Assembly: GCA_003858485.1 (NCBI GenBank)
Contig: RQYD01000004.1
Coordinates: 62,001-126,000, forward strand
DNA from: Clostridiales bacterium COT073_COT-073
GTDB taxonomy: Bacteria > Bacillota > Clostridia > Lachnospirales > Vallitaleaceae
Reading direction: 5' to 3'
DNA length: 64,000 nt
In this document: positions 35,944-44,983 of the stretch, piece by piece
How the letters are laid out: every line of letters starts with the position of its first letter
Numbering within the stretch: the stretch's first letter is position 1
Program-made: the position numbers and the translations under genes
The notes under the pieces: model-generated
Databases searched by the model: none
Seen by the model: the letters and a program-made list of their open reading frames with translations, nothing else
Told to the model about the DNA's origin: nothing

Positions 35944-35993
35944 TTTTATTAGAGGTATAACTGAAAACGTTTTCAGTTATACCTCTAATAAAA
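35944..35993. promoter_or_regulatory. 50-base perfect palindrome with a LacI operator at its centre
   Basis: Two 25-base arms match without error and without a loop. The centre is CTGAAAACGTTTTCAG, which contains the 14-base operator TGAAAACGTTTTCA. It lies about 70 bases upstream of the tctC promoter and 430 bases from the LacI-family gene. It could be a distal operator for DNA looping, a terminator for the LacI gene, or both. Confidence 0.75.
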
Positions 35994-36044
35994 GCCAGTT
36001 TTAATACTCACCCTCCTGGCTAAAAATAAAAGTTATCGCAAAGT

Positions 36045-36260
36045 TTGCCACTGTCAGATGCAACCACTTCCACCACTTACTGCACATTAAACCACTCGCC
36101 TTGGTCCTCTGGCAATTCACAGAGGAAGTGCCAGAAGACATCGGATTTTGCTTTGCAAAACCGATTGTCTGATGGTGAAATGCCGAAAAATGTAAATGTC
36201 CGCTGTGCAGTCACTTCCATTCTCCTTACATATTTCAACTTAGAAGTTGTCGGGCTGATG
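36045..36260. repeat. Intergenic repeat, family B copy 3
   Basis: The core at 36137-36220 (GACATCGGATTTTGCTTTGC continuing into AAAACCGATTGTCTGATGGT) matches the copies at 25374 and 29498. A degenerate unit, CACTTACTGCACATTA, lies at about 36074. It ends in TTAGAAGTTGTCGGGCTG, shared with copy 2. No gene. Confidence 0.72.
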
Positions 36261-36279
36261 ATTAGTTTTTGCAGATGGT

Positions 36280-36422
36280 CATAGTGCCTGGAACAAAAAA
36301 AAGTTTGCAAAGCAAACTGCAAAAGCGTGTACCCCGAAAGCAATCTTGCAGAGCAAGTTGCGATAGTGTAAGCCATATCAGTCGGCTTGCATGCTGCTTT
36401 TCCTAAAAGCTGTGTAAAAGAC
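36280..36422. repeat. Reverse-oriented hairpin unit and family C arm
   Basis: GTTTGC-AAA-GCAAAC is a small hairpin at about 36303. CGAAAGCAATCTTGCAGAGC, then AAGTTGCG, is the array unit in reverse orientation with its own compensated hairpin CTTGC-TCT-GCAAG. The end (GCTGCTTTTCCTAAAAGCTG) matches one arm of the palindromic element at 55322-55422. It lies immediately downstream of the LacI-family gene. Confidence 0.6.
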
Positions 36423-36425
36423 AAA

Positions 36426-37433
36426 TTAGAACTGGTATTTTACTTTTATTTCATAATATTTCGCTGCCTCATTATCAGCTTTTTTACCCTCTCCAATAAT
36501 TCTTTTATATAAGAGTTCGGCTGCCACAATACCAACTTCTTCTGGATTTTTAATGACCAGTGAACAGTTCAGACCCAGTTTATCGACAATTCCCGCTTGA
36601 GCAAAGCCCGCTATATTGACATTTTCAAGCCATTCCGGATATTTTTTGTGAACTCCAATCATTACATATTCCAGAATATCCGAGCCAAATGCAATGATTA
36701 AAGGTCTGTCTCCCGCTTTAGTTTTAGCTGCCAGTTGTTCCAACGCCTGAGCAATCACTTCTATTTTTCGGGCAGTGTAAACCCTTAATATCCTTTCTTC
36801 CGAAATTTCAGCTTCCTGTAAAGCCCGATTGGAACCAGCCATGCACATTCTGGTATTAAAACTATCCCTCCAGCCAAATAACAGTAGAATTTGATGAGCC
36901 GGCTTATTTTTTAATAACCATGATACCAGTTGATAAGCATTTTCTCCATGATTTTCCAAAACTATATCACAGCCAATTTCTTCCTGTCGATCAATACCAA
37001 CCATATTCCTATAGGTCTTTGTTACATTTTGCAAATAAGCAGTATTTTGACCGCTGGGTGCCAAAATAATGCCTTCTGTTTTTCGATTCAATAATTCCTG
37101 AATATAAAATTTTTCCTTGGCACCATCACTGTCACTTTTGCAAATAAAGGTAACAAATCCTCTTTCAAAAAAATAATCACTGATCACACTGCATACTTTT
37201 CCAAAAAAGTATTCCATATGAGGCACCACTAAACCAATGACATTTGACTTTCCTCTTCTTAAATTCTGAGCAAACACATTCGGTTCATACTGCAATTCCC
37301 GAATTGCATTTTTTATATTATAGGCAGACAAAGGCAATACACTTTTAGGATCTGCCAAATATCTGGACACAGTACTAATTGAAACACCAGCCAGTGTTGC
37401 CACTTCACGAATGGTCACATTTTTCCGTTTCAT
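36426..37433 (-). CDS. LacI-family transcriptional regulator
   Basis: A 335-residue LacI/GalR-family DNA-binding protein. The N-terminal helix-turn-helix VTIREVATLAGVSISTVSRYLADP is followed by the hinge helix region and a periplasmic-binding-like sensor domain (NVIGLVVPHMEYFFGKVCS onwards). ATG with AAGGAG eight bases upstream. It lies directly upstream of the tctCBA operon on the same strand, and the operon carries TGAAAA(C/T)GTTTTCA sites, so it very probably controls that transporter in response to its ligand or a product. Confidence 0.93.
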   Translation of the reverse strand: MKRKNVTIREVATLAGVSISTVSRYLADPKSVLPLSAYNIKNAIRELQYEPNVFAQNLRRGKSNVIGLVVPHMEYFFGKVCSVISDYFFERGFVTFICKSDSDGAKEKFYIQELLNRKTEGIILAPSGQNTAYLQNVTKTYRNMVGIDRQEEIGCDIVLENHGENAYQLVSWLLKNKPAHQILLLFGWRDSFNTRMCMAGSNRALQEAEISEERILRVYTARKIEVIAQALEQLAAKTKAGDRPLIIAFGSDILEYVMIGVHKKYPEWLENVNIAGFAQAGIVDKLGLNCSLVIKNPEEVGIVAAELLYKRIIGEGKKADNEAAKYYEIKVKYQF

Positions 37434-37624
37434 TGCCCTTTCTCCTTAGTTTATTCCATTCATTGCTTTGCCTATTCATTATAATTTGTCGTTTCAAACT
37501 CGTCAATTATTTTTTAGGCAGGTTCCATGTAACTTTTTATAATTTCTAACCCAAATAAGGTCTTATTGATTGAAATGACATAAAAACCAGAACTCTTTAT
37601 ATTTCTATATTACTCTTCTGGGAT

Positions 37625-37981
37625 TTATTTGATTTTCACCACTAACAGCTGACTATCCATCAGGGCTACCAGGCGGTGAACCGTATTTTTCTCTAATACC
37701 ACCAATTCTCTGGGACCCAGTTCCAATACCTGCCTCTGTTTTGGTAAATCCATTTTATGATTTCCATCAACCGGCTCCTCAATGGTCAGCTCAATTTTGC
37801 CTGCCATCACCAATAAATTAATTTTGCCATCATATTGATAGTCCGGTACCGTATTTCCAGTCAATAATGATAAATGAACAATTTCCTGTTTATCATCCGT
37901 ATACACGATCCCACCCAGTAAAGTTTCGGGGTCAATATAAAAATGTTTCATTGATTTTTCTACACATCCTTTCGCAGCCAC
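37625..37981 (-). CDS. Small cupin-like protein
   Basis: 118 residues from a GTG start with AAAGGCGG upstream, or 108 from an ATG at 37949-37951 whose ribosome site is further away. The protein is all-beta by pattern and resembles a single cupin domain (INLLVMAGKIELTIEEP, LELGPRELVVLEKNTVHRLVAL). The usual metal-binding His pairs are mostly absent: one His remains in NTVHRL. Probably a sugar- or ligand-binding or accessory cupin; the function is not recognised. It sits upstream of the LacI-family gene and divergent from rqcH. Confidence 0.65.
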   Translation of the reverse strand: MAAKGCVEKSMKHFYIDPETLLGGIVYTDDKQEIVHLSLLTGNTVPDYQYDGKINLLVMAGKIELTIEEPVDGNHKMDLPKQRQVLELGPRELVVLEKNTVHRLVALMDSQLLVVKIK

Positions 37982-38304
37982 TAAACCGCCTTTATCTTCG
38001 CTTTCATTTCTGAATATATTATATTTGGCCTTTTGCTTACTGTCAACTCAATCTCCTTTCCGGCTAATCATCTGCACTTTCTGATCGCCAAAATAATTTT
38101 CGGCCTTTGCCGGAATATACAAAGACCTGCTCTTTGACCGTCTATTTCCTTATCAGAAAAATGTTTCAATTTAACTGCGCATTCATTCTTGCTGATGAAA
38201 AACTCTTAAAGGATAAAAACCGCAACAGATTTTAGACTGGTCAAATCGGCAAATATAGAGTATAATTGCCTGGAAGGAAACAGATTATCACAAAGGAGTA
38301 TCCC
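37982..38304. other. Intergenic region between divergent genes
   Basis: About 320 bases between the cupin gene and rqcH. Apart from the rqcH promoter candidate near 38238-38266, I see no gene, RNA or repeat. Short in-frame extensions of rqcH into this gap lack a ribosome site. Confidence 0.5.
38238..38266 (+). promoter_or_regulatory. Candidate rqcH promoter
   Basis: TGGTCA (38238-38243), 17 bases, TATAAT (38261-38266). The -10 box is perfect and the -35 matches 4 of 6. About 40 bases upstream of the start codon. Confidence 0.5.
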
Positions 38305-40074
38305 ATGGCATTAGATGGCATTGTTCTGCATTATATGGTTGGCGAACTAAAAGAAAAACTGATCGGCAGCCAAATTTTAAAAATTAATCAACCGGAAAAA
38401 GAAGAACTAAATATTATTTTAAGGCAAAACCGACAGCAATATCGGCTGTTGCTTAGCGCTGATGCCGGTATGCCCAGACTTTATTTAACTGACGAAGCCA
38501 AAGAAAATCCAGCCACTCCTTCGGCTTATGTTATGCTTTTACGCAAATATCTGCAAAACGGGAAAATCATTGACATTACTCAGGCCGGCACTGAACGGAT
38601 TATCCAGTTTCACATTAGTCATTATAATGAAATGGGCGATTTATCAGAAAAACGTCTGATCATTGAAATCATGGGCAGGCATAGCAATATTATATTAATT
38701 GATGAGCATGATAAAATTCTGGAAAGCATCAAGCGGATCGGTGCCAATATCAGTTCGGTACGTGAAGTTTATCCCGGAAAAAGCTATGTTCTGCCACCGG
38801 CACAAAATAAAATCAGTCCACTGGATATCAACTCTTTTGATAACTTTACTCAGATTTTAGCAAAGGCAGACGGACATTCTCTGCTGGATAAAGTCATGAA
38901 AAGTCTGACCGGTGTCAGCCCGCTTTTGGCTGACTGGCTTTGCCAGGCGGCCGGTTATGACGGCAGTCTGCTGTTTGAAACCCTGACGGATGCGGATTTA
39001 AATAATATATATCAAAAATTAAGACAATTAAATACTGAAATTACCGGCCAAACCGGCAGACCATATATTATTATAAATGCTGACGGGCAATATCGGGATT
39101 TTCATACCTGCCTTTGCCTCCGGCCAAACGGTAATTTCCAGGAAAGCGAAAGCCTGTCTGCCCTGCTTGACACTTTCTATGTTACCAAATCCAAGCAAAC
39201 ACGTCTCCATCAACGCAGTGCTGATTTGCGAAAACTTCTGCAAAATCTGACCGAGCGCTGTGCCAAAAAATTGGATTTACAGGAGCAGCAATTAAAAGAT
39301 ACTAAAAATATGGATAAATTTCAAATCAAAGGTGAATTGCTGATGGCCTACCAGTATCAGCTACCGGAAAAAGCGGAGAAGGTGACAGTTTTTAATTATT
39401 ACACCGATAAAGAACAGGAATTAACTCTTGATCCTGCTAAAACGGTGCAAGAAAATGCCAAACTCTGTTTTGAAAAATATAATAAAAAGAAACGCACCCA
39501 GATCGCAGTCAGTCAACAACTGGAAAAGACTAAACTGGAAATGGCACATTTAGAGTCAATTGCCTATGCGGTTGAAAGTGCCGAAAACTTTGAAGATTTT
39601 CAGGCCATTCGTAAGGAACTGCAAGATGCCGGCTATATTAAAAAATCTGGTATTAAACTTATTCATGGTAAGAAAATGCCAAAAAAACAAAAAAACATTG
39701 GCTTGCCTCCTTACCACTATGTTTCTGACGAGGGCTTCCATTTTTATGTTGGCCGAAACAACGAGCAAAATGAAGAACTGGCGCTGCGTTTTGCCAACAA
39801 TAATGACTGGTGGTTTCATGTCAAAGGCATTCCCGGCTCTCATGTGATTGTTAAACTGACCGGAACTGAACTTTCTGATAGAGGTTTTGAACAGGCAGCC
39901 GCCCTGGCAGCCTATTACAGCAAGGGCCGTGAACATAAAAAAGTGGAGGTCGATTATACCAAGGTCAAAGAATTAAATAAGCCCAATGGTTCCCCGCTTG
40001 GCTATGTGATTTATCATCAAAATTATTCGATGGTCATCAGCCCGGGGCTTGAAGGACTGACCAGAATTGACTGA
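38305..40074 (+). CDS. rqcH: Rqc2-homologue RqcH (NFACT protein)
   Basis: A 589-residue NFACT protein (formerly fibronectin-binding protein A), the ribosome quality control factor that binds stalled 50S subunits and adds C-terminal alanine tails with tRNA-Ala. The NFACT-N domain (LDGIVLHYMVGELKEKLIGSQI, GRHSNIILID) is followed by a coiled coil at about 290-420. The NFACT-R domain has YVSDEGFHFYVGRNNEQNEE and the RNA-binding loop NDWWFHVKGIPGSHVIVK. The start at 38305 has AAAGGAG seven bases upstream. One of the few plus-strand genes; it converges on recN. Confidence 0.95.
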   Translation: MALDGIVLHYMVGELKEKLIGSQILKINQPEKEELNIILRQNRQQYRLLLSADAGMPRLYLTDEAKENPATPSAYVMLLRKYLQNGKIIDITQAGTERIIQFHISHYNEMGDLSEKRLIIEIMGRHSNIILIDEHDKILESIKRIGANISSVREVYPGKSYVLPPAQNKISPLDINSFDNFTQILAKADGHSLLDKVMKSLTGVSPLLADWLCQAAGYDGSLLFETLTDADLNNIYQKLRQLNTEITGQTGRPYIIINADGQYRDFHTCLCLRPNGNFQESESLSALLDTFYVTKSKQTRLHQRSADLRKLLQNLTERCAKKLDLQEQQLKDTKNMDKFQIKGELLMAYQYQLPEKAEKVTVFNYYTDKEQELTLDPAKTVQENAKLCFEKYNKKKRTQIAVSQQLEKTKLEMAHLESIAYAVESAENFEDFQAIRKELQDAGYIKKSGIKLIHGKKMPKKQKNIGLPPYHYVSDEGFHFYVGRNNEQNEELALRFANNNDWWFHVKGIPGSHVIVKLTGTELSDRGFEQAAALAAYYSKGREHKKVEVDYTKVKELNKPNGSPLGYVIYHQNYSMVISPGLEGLTRID

Positions 40075-40098
40075 CCTCTCTGAAAAAATATAAAAATG

Positions 40099-40199
40099 GG
40101 CTGTTGCATTTTTAAGATATTCACACAAGCAATCAAATAGAATCCTGGTGCAGTGACTGACCACCATATCTTGTATGAAATCCTGATTTTGCAACAGCC
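40099..40199. repeat. Palindromic element D2 with GGCTGTTGCA ends
   Basis: 101 bases with the same perfect ends GGCTGTTGCA/TGCAACAGCC as the copy at 20317-20410. Inner pairs ACAAG/CTTGT and TGGTG/CACCA make a hairpin. The inner sequence differs from copy 1 but shares CACACAAG and ATATCTTGT. It lies just after rqcH, between convergent genes, and may serve as a terminator. Confidence 0.75.
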
Positions 40200-40314
40200 G
40201 CTTTAAATTTTTTCACTAAATAAAGAGCCCCTATTCGTCTGCATTCACAATCATAACACCTTTTCCCACTCAGACTTAATTTTCTGACTGGCACCATGAA
40301 AGTGAAACATCCTC

Positions 40315-41970
40315 TTATGCCAGCTCCAGCATCTCACGCGCTGTATCTTCAACTGCCTTACTGATATTTTTACCGCCCAGTAATCTGGCAATTTCCTTAA
40401 CTCTGGCTTCGCTATCAAGTGGCATAATATCGGTTTTGGTCTTATTACCTTTTTCTTCTTTATAAATCAAATAATGAGCATCACCAAGAGCAGCAATTTG
40501 CGGTAAATGGGTAATTGCAAAAATTTGCTTTTGGCTTGCCAACAGCTTCATTTGCTCGCCCACCATACCGGCTGTCACTCCACTGATACCACTGTCAATT
40601 TCATCAAAAATCAAACTGGGAATCCTGTCAACCGCTGCAAAGATCCCTTTTAGGGCCAGCATGATCCGTGATAATTCACCGCCGGAGGCAATTTCAATTA
40701 AAGGTTTCAACTTTTCTCCCTTATTGGTTGAAAGATAAAAAGCAATCTCATCTTGTCCATCCGCTGACACTTGCTTCCTTTTCGTAAAATTCACCTTAAA
40801 TTCATTATTATTAAAGTTGAGTCCGGCTAGTCGTGTGGCCATTTCTTTTTCCAGCTTGGCTGCTGCTTTTTGCCGGATAAGCGTCAATTTGTCTGCTGCT
40901 TCTCTCATTTTCTGATCAATGTGAAGGCGTTTTTCCAGTAATTTTGCCCGATTTTGAGTCATCTGCTCAAGAAACAGCAAGCGCTCTCTTTTCTCCTGTT
41001 CCGCTGCCATAATTTGCTCTATGGTATTACCATACTTGGCTTTCAATGAATTGATCTCATCCATTCTTTCTTCAGCTGCAAACAGCCTTTCTTCAAAGCC
41101 ATCGACACTATCCAAATACCGGTCGGCTTCTCTGGCCACATCATGCAGAATGTCCTCGACACTTAAAAGCTGCTCCCAAAGAGAATTGAGTTTTTCATCA
41201 TAATCCTTGATCCGCTGCAAGCCATGTGCTGCCTGAGCAATTTGACTGCGGCTGCCGTAATCTCCGCTGACTGCCTCCGATACTGTCTGTAGGGCTTCCT
41301 GAATATGGCGGCTATTTTGTAAAATATCTAATTCCTGTTCCAGCTCGTCATCCTCGCCCTCTTTTAAGGCAGCATGCTCAATTTCATCTATTTCAAATTG
41401 TAAAAAGTCCAGCTCACGCAATCGTGCTGATTCATCAATCTCTGATTCGGCCAACATTTTTTCAACTTCCCGGCGCTCCCCATCCAGCTCTTTTAACTCC
41501 ATTAACATCGGAGTCACTTCTTTGGCAAAATACCGATCGATCATCAGCATATGATTTTTTACCTGCAAAAGCGACTGATGCTCTCTTTGCGAATGAATGT
41601 CAAATAAATGAGAACGAAGTTCCAAAACTGCTGCTTTGGTCAACATTTGCCCATTGCCACGAAAAACTGAACGGCCACCTGTAATTTTACGGCTAATAAT
41701 CAGTTCACTGTCTTTTTCCAGCCCTAAATTTTCCAGACATTCGAAAAAGGAAGAATCACTTTCATCCAGGATAAATAAACCCTCAATAAAAGAATCTTCC
41801 TCTCGTTTTAAGCTCTTGCCCATTTCACCGCCCAGTAAGGCATCAATTGAGCCGATAATCATAGATTTTCCCGCGCCAGTCTCACCAGTTAAAATATTTA
41901 GCCCCTCGCGAAAGGTAATTCGTATTTCATCAATTAGTCCAATCTTTTGAATATGTAAATTAACCAGCAT
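40315..41970 (-). CDS. recN: DNA repair protein RecN
   Basis: A 551-residue SMC-like ATPase for double-strand break repair. Walker A GETGAGKS is at 29-36, FDIHSQREHQSLL follows near 127, a coiled coil spans roughly 155-380, the C-terminal signature is EIASGGELSRIMLALKGIF and Walker B is PSLIFDEIDSGISG. It is the last gene of the xseA-xseB-oapA-tlyA-nadK-argR-recN cluster, starting 21 bases after argR, a common Firmicutes order. Confidence 0.96.
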   Translation of the reverse strand: MLVNLHIQKIGLIDEIRITFREGLNILTGETGAGKSMIIGSIDALLGGEMGKSLKREEDSFIEGLFILDESDSSFFECLENLGLEKDSELIISRKITGGRSVFRGNGQMLTKAAVLELRSHLFDIHSQREHQSLLQVKNHMLMIDRYFAKEVTPMLMELKELDGERREVEKMLAESEIDESARLRELDFLQFEIDEIEHAALKEGEDDELEQELDILQNSRHIQEALQTVSEAVSGDYGSRSQIAQAAHGLQRIKDYDEKLNSLWEQLLSVEDILHDVAREADRYLDSVDGFEERLFAAEERMDEINSLKAKYGNTIEQIMAAEQEKRERLLFLEQMTQNRAKLLEKRLHIDQKMREAADKLTLIRQKAAAKLEKEMATRLAGLNFNNNEFKVNFTKRKQVSADGQDEIAFYLSTNKGEKLKPLIEIASGGELSRIMLALKGIFAAVDRIPSLIFDEIDSGISGVTAGMVGEQMKLLASQKQIFAITHLPQIAALGDAHYLIYKEEKGNKTKTDIMPLDSEARVKEIARLLGGKNISKAVEDTAREMLELA

Positions 41971-41990
41971 TCTATTCCCCTATTATTTCA

Positions 41991-42443
41991 CTATACTAAG
42001 TTTTTAATATCCCGGAGCAATTCTTCGGCTGCCTGTACTGAACGGGTAGCACAAAAAATCGTATCATCTCCGGCAATACAACCGATCACATGGCGAAAGC
42101 CCAAGGCATCAATGGCTGCCGCCACCGCCATGGCCATACCGCTTAATGTTCTAACTACTACCATTTGGCCAGCCGTTTCACCATTTTTGTAGCCATGTTT
42201 TAAAATATTGCGATATTTTTCATTGCTCATCTCCGGTGTCATTTCTGCCTGCGGCAAACTGTATCTGACCCTGCCGCTGGCATCTGCCGATTTAATCAGC
42301 TTTAATTCTCTGATATCTCTGGAAATGGTTGCTTGTGTAACCTGATAGCCTTCTTTTAAAAGGATTTGCACAATTTCATCCTGAGTTTCCACTTCTTCAT
42401 TCTTAATAATATCCAATAGTCTGGATTGTCTTTGAAATTTCAT
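41991..42443 (-). CDS. argR: Arginine repressor ArgR
   Basis: A 150-residue ArgR/AhrC. The N-terminal winged helix (QSRLLDIIKNEEVETQDEIV, then the recognition segment VTQATISRDIRELKL) binds ARG boxes. The C-terminal hexamerisation and arginine-binding domain has the VVRTLSGMAMAVAAAIDAL and CIAGDDTIFCATRS motifs with the conserved Gly-Asp-Asp. ATG with GGAGGTGAAGAG upstream. Located between nadK and recN, its usual position in Clostridia. Confidence 0.95.
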   Translation of the reverse strand: MKFQRQSRLLDIIKNEEVETQDEIVQILLKEGYQVTQATISRDIRELKLIKSADASGRVRYSLPQAEMTPEMSNEKYRNILKHGYKNGETAGQMVVVRTLSGMAMAVAAAIDALGFRHVIGCIAGDDTIFCATRSVQAAEELLRDIKNLV

Positions 42444-42525
42444 CTCTTCACCTCCGTTGTTGCCTAATCTCTGCTTTGCCTTCTTTTAAGCAGGAGTGCA
42501 ACTTTTTCTATCTCTATTTTGGATC

Positions 42526-43344
42526 TTACAATTTTTCCTTTAGCACCGAAAAGAAATTGGTGTCCTTGCGCCGAATCAAATTCGTAGTTCTCTGTGATCT
42601 CACAATCTGCAATTTCGTTCCCTTAACCAGCGGAATCATGTCCTTGCCATCCAAGGTTACGGAAACATCATCCAGTCCGTTTAATTCATCAAATTCCAGT
42701 TCAATCACATCTTTTGCCGACAAAACCAATGGTCTGGCTGACAGGGAATGTGGGCAAATCGGAGTCACGGCAATATTTTCACAATGCGGTAAAATAATTG
42801 GTCCACCGGCCGATAAATTATAAGCAGTTGAACCAGTCGGAGTGGATACAATCGCCCCATCTGCCCGATAGTATCCAGCCAAATTTCCATTAATTTCTAA
42901 GGTGTATGCCAACATTCTGGAAATATCATGACGTTTTAAAACCACCTCATTTAAAACCGAACCCAAATAATTCTTTTCTTCACCAATAATACTATAGGCA
43001 TTTAACATCATTCTTTTTTCAACTACATATTTTCCGTTAAGCACTTCATCCAAAGCCGCAAATGCCCTGTTTTCTTCAGTTTCCGCCAAAAATCCCAAAT
43101 GCCCTAAATTAATTCCGAAAACCGGTGTTTCATTTTTTGATACTTCTTTGGCAACCTCAATGATTGTTCCATCACCGCCCAGAGTAATTAACAAATCCTG
43201 TCCTTTTATATTTTCGCTGTTAAGCCGGTGAACGCAAACAACCTTTTTTTCTCTTTCTTCCAGCCATTGTTTTAAAATATTGGTAAACCGCTCCTGTGTA
43301 TCCTTTTTAACATTAGTTACAATTAAAATCTTTTGAAAACTCAT
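42526..43344 (-). CDS. nadK: NAD kinase
   Basis: About 272 residues. Phosphorylates NAD to NADP. The diacylglycerol-kinase-like motif LITLGGDGTIIEVAKE near residue 56, NLGHLGFLAE and DGAIVSTPTGSTAYNLSAGGPII are all conserved. The start is the ATG at 43342-43344, whose A is also the last base of the tlyA stop codon (TGATG); a GTG just before it is in frame. Coupled to tlyA. Confidence 0.95.
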   Translation of the reverse strand: MSFQKILIVTNVKKDTQERFTNILKQWLEEREKKVVCVHRLNSENIKGQDLLITLGGDGTIIEVAKEVSKNETPVFGINLGHLGFLAETEENRAFAALDEVLNGKYVVEKRMMLNAYSIIGEEKNYLGSVLNEVVLKRHDISRMLAYTLEINGNLAGYYRADGAIVSTPTGSTAYNLSAGGPIILPHCENIAVTPICPHSLSARPLVLSAKDVIELEFDELNGLDDVSVTLDGKDMIPLVKGTKLQIVRSQRTTNLIRRKDTNFFSVLKEKL

Positions 43345-44201
43345 CACTCTACCATTTCATGGGATTTATTAACAATTTCCCTAATATCCTGGTCACACAC
43401 TGATTGCTCCATTTCCCTTGTCCATTCCTCAATATATTCTTCTTTTTCGATCTCCCCCCCATCTTGTTTTTGATTTTTTAAATGCAGTAAATATTCAATA
43501 TTACCGGCTGGTCCCTTAATTGGCGAAAAATCAAGGCCTAATATCTGAAACCCTCTGACCTTCATTTCCTGAATGATCAACTCAATCACCTGACAATGGA
43601 CTTCCTTATCCCTGACTACTCCGTTTTTTCCAACCTTTTCTCTGCCCGCTTCAAACTGTGGTTTAATTAAACAAACAACTTCCGCCTCAGGCCGCAAGCG
43701 ACTTTGAACTGCATCAATAATCTTGGTCAGCGAAATGAAAGACACATCAATACTGGCAAAATCTATTAACTCCGGTACATGCTCTTCAGTTAAATAGCGA
43801 ACATTGGTCTTTTCCAGTACTATCACCCGCTTGTCTGCGCGTAACTTCCAATCCAGTTGGCCATAGCCAACATCAATACTATATACTTTTTTTGCTCCAT
43901 GCTGAAGCATGCAGTCCGTAAAACCGCCGGTAGAAGCACCAATATCCATACATTTCTTATCTGTCAAATCAATGGCAAAAGCCGACAGTGCTTTCCATAA
44001 CTTATAACCGCCACGACTGACAAAACGATCTTCGGCTCCTTTGACTCTGATTTCTTTATCGACCGCCACCATGGTTCCGGCCTTTTCTTCTCTTTCATCA
44101 TTTACCAAAACTTTTCCCGACATGATCAGAGCTTTGGCTTTCTCTCTGGATGCAGCCAATCCTCTGGCAACCAGCAGCACATCCAATCTTTCTTTCTTCA
44201 T
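43344..44201 (-). CDS. tlyA: TlyA-family rRNA 2'-O-methyltransferase
   Basis: About 285 residues. An N-terminal S4 RNA-binding domain (RLDVLLVARGLAASREKAKALI) is fused to an FtsJ-type methyltransferase with CMDIGASTGGFTDCMLQ as the SAM site. TlyA proteins methylate ribose in 16S and 23S rRNA. The start at 44199-44201 has GGAGATAAAC upstream. Overlaps nadK by one base. The C-terminal 20-30 residues are acidic and variable. Confidence 0.93.
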   Translation of the reverse strand: MKKERLDVLLVARGLAASREKAKALIMSGKVLVNDEREEKAGTMVAVDKEIRVKGAEDRFVSRGGYKLWKALSAFAIDLTDKKCMDIGASTGGFTDCMLQHGAKKVYSIDVGYGQLDWKLRADKRVIVLEKTNVRYLTEEHVPELIDFASIDVSFISLTKIIDAVQSRLRPEAEVVCLIKPQFEAGREKVGKNGVVRDKEVHCQVIELIIQEMKVRGFQILGLDFSPIKGPAGNIEYLLHLKNQKQDGGEIEKEEYIEEWTREMEQSVCDQDIREIVNKSHEMVE

Positions 44202-44258
44202 GTTTATCTCCATTTCACCGGCCTTAACCGGCTCCCCAACAAGGGAAATATACCTAGA

Positions 44259-44822
44259 TCAACTCCTTTGAAAAAAATTCAAAAACCGGCCAATTTGAAA
44301 AACAATAAAATTGGCATTGCGCATGGCAATTTCTTTGGCAATTGCTTTTCCGCCCACAGTGATAGCCGCAATCAAACCCGATAATAAAATTTCTGATGTA
44401 CTTAGCCAAAAACGATCCTGAATCGCCAATTTAATAATAATCGCTGCCGCTGCACTGCCCGAAATAATGCCGGCAATATCTCCCACCACATCATTACAAA
44501 AATTGGCAACACTGCCTGCATTCCGTATAATTTGAATGCTTTCTTTGGAGCCTTTAACATTAGAAGCAGCCATCGAGTGAAAGGGCACTTCATTAGCGGC
44601 CGTAACCGCAATTCCCAATAAGTCAAAAAATATTCCGACTGAAACAATCAGGAATAAAATAAAAAGTGCCGCCAGCACAGATACTCTGGCCATAAACATA
44701 ACCGAAAAATACGCCATCAGTATAGCAATAAAAAAAGTAGCCACAGTAATAAATGCAATCCATTTATAATTTACTTTTCGCTTCACCTTGTTTTTAAATT
44801 TAATTCTGTTTTTCTTACCCAA
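44259..44822 (-). CDS. oapA: OLE-associated membrane protein OapA
   Basis: A 187-residue membrane protein starting at TTG with AGGATAAAGG upstream. A very basic N-terminus (KKNRIKFKNKVKRKVNYK) suits RNA binding. Hydrophobic segments follow at about 21-44, 48-75, 112-131 and 145-160. A DxxxD motif (Asp111, Asp115, in NDVVGDIAGIISG) lies at the start of the third segment, and FFDLLGIAVTAANEVPF precedes it. OapA is known to bind OLE RNA and bring it to the membrane. The identification rests on length, topology, motif and position: first gene after the 600-base RNA and before tlyA. Confidence 0.88.
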   Translation of the reverse strand: MGKKNRIKFKNKVKRKVNYKWIAFITVATFFIAILMAYFSVMFMARVSVLAALFILFLIVSVGIFFDLLGIAVTAANEVPFHSMAASNVKGSKESIQIIRNAGSVANFCNDVVGDIAGIISGSAAAAIIIKLAIQDRFWLSTSEILLSGLIAAITVGGKAIAKEIAMRNANFIVFQIGRFLNFFQRS

Positions 44823-44983
44823 AATAAGCCTTTATCCTGTCATAGTAATAATAAAATCCATTTTCCTCAGTTCTTATCCTAATATATTATCTACACGAAA
44901 AAGTCTGTTAATTATACTTAATTGCCGAATTGTTTTACTTTTAACATCCGGTCAGACAAAGTTCTTTCGCATTAATTCTACAT

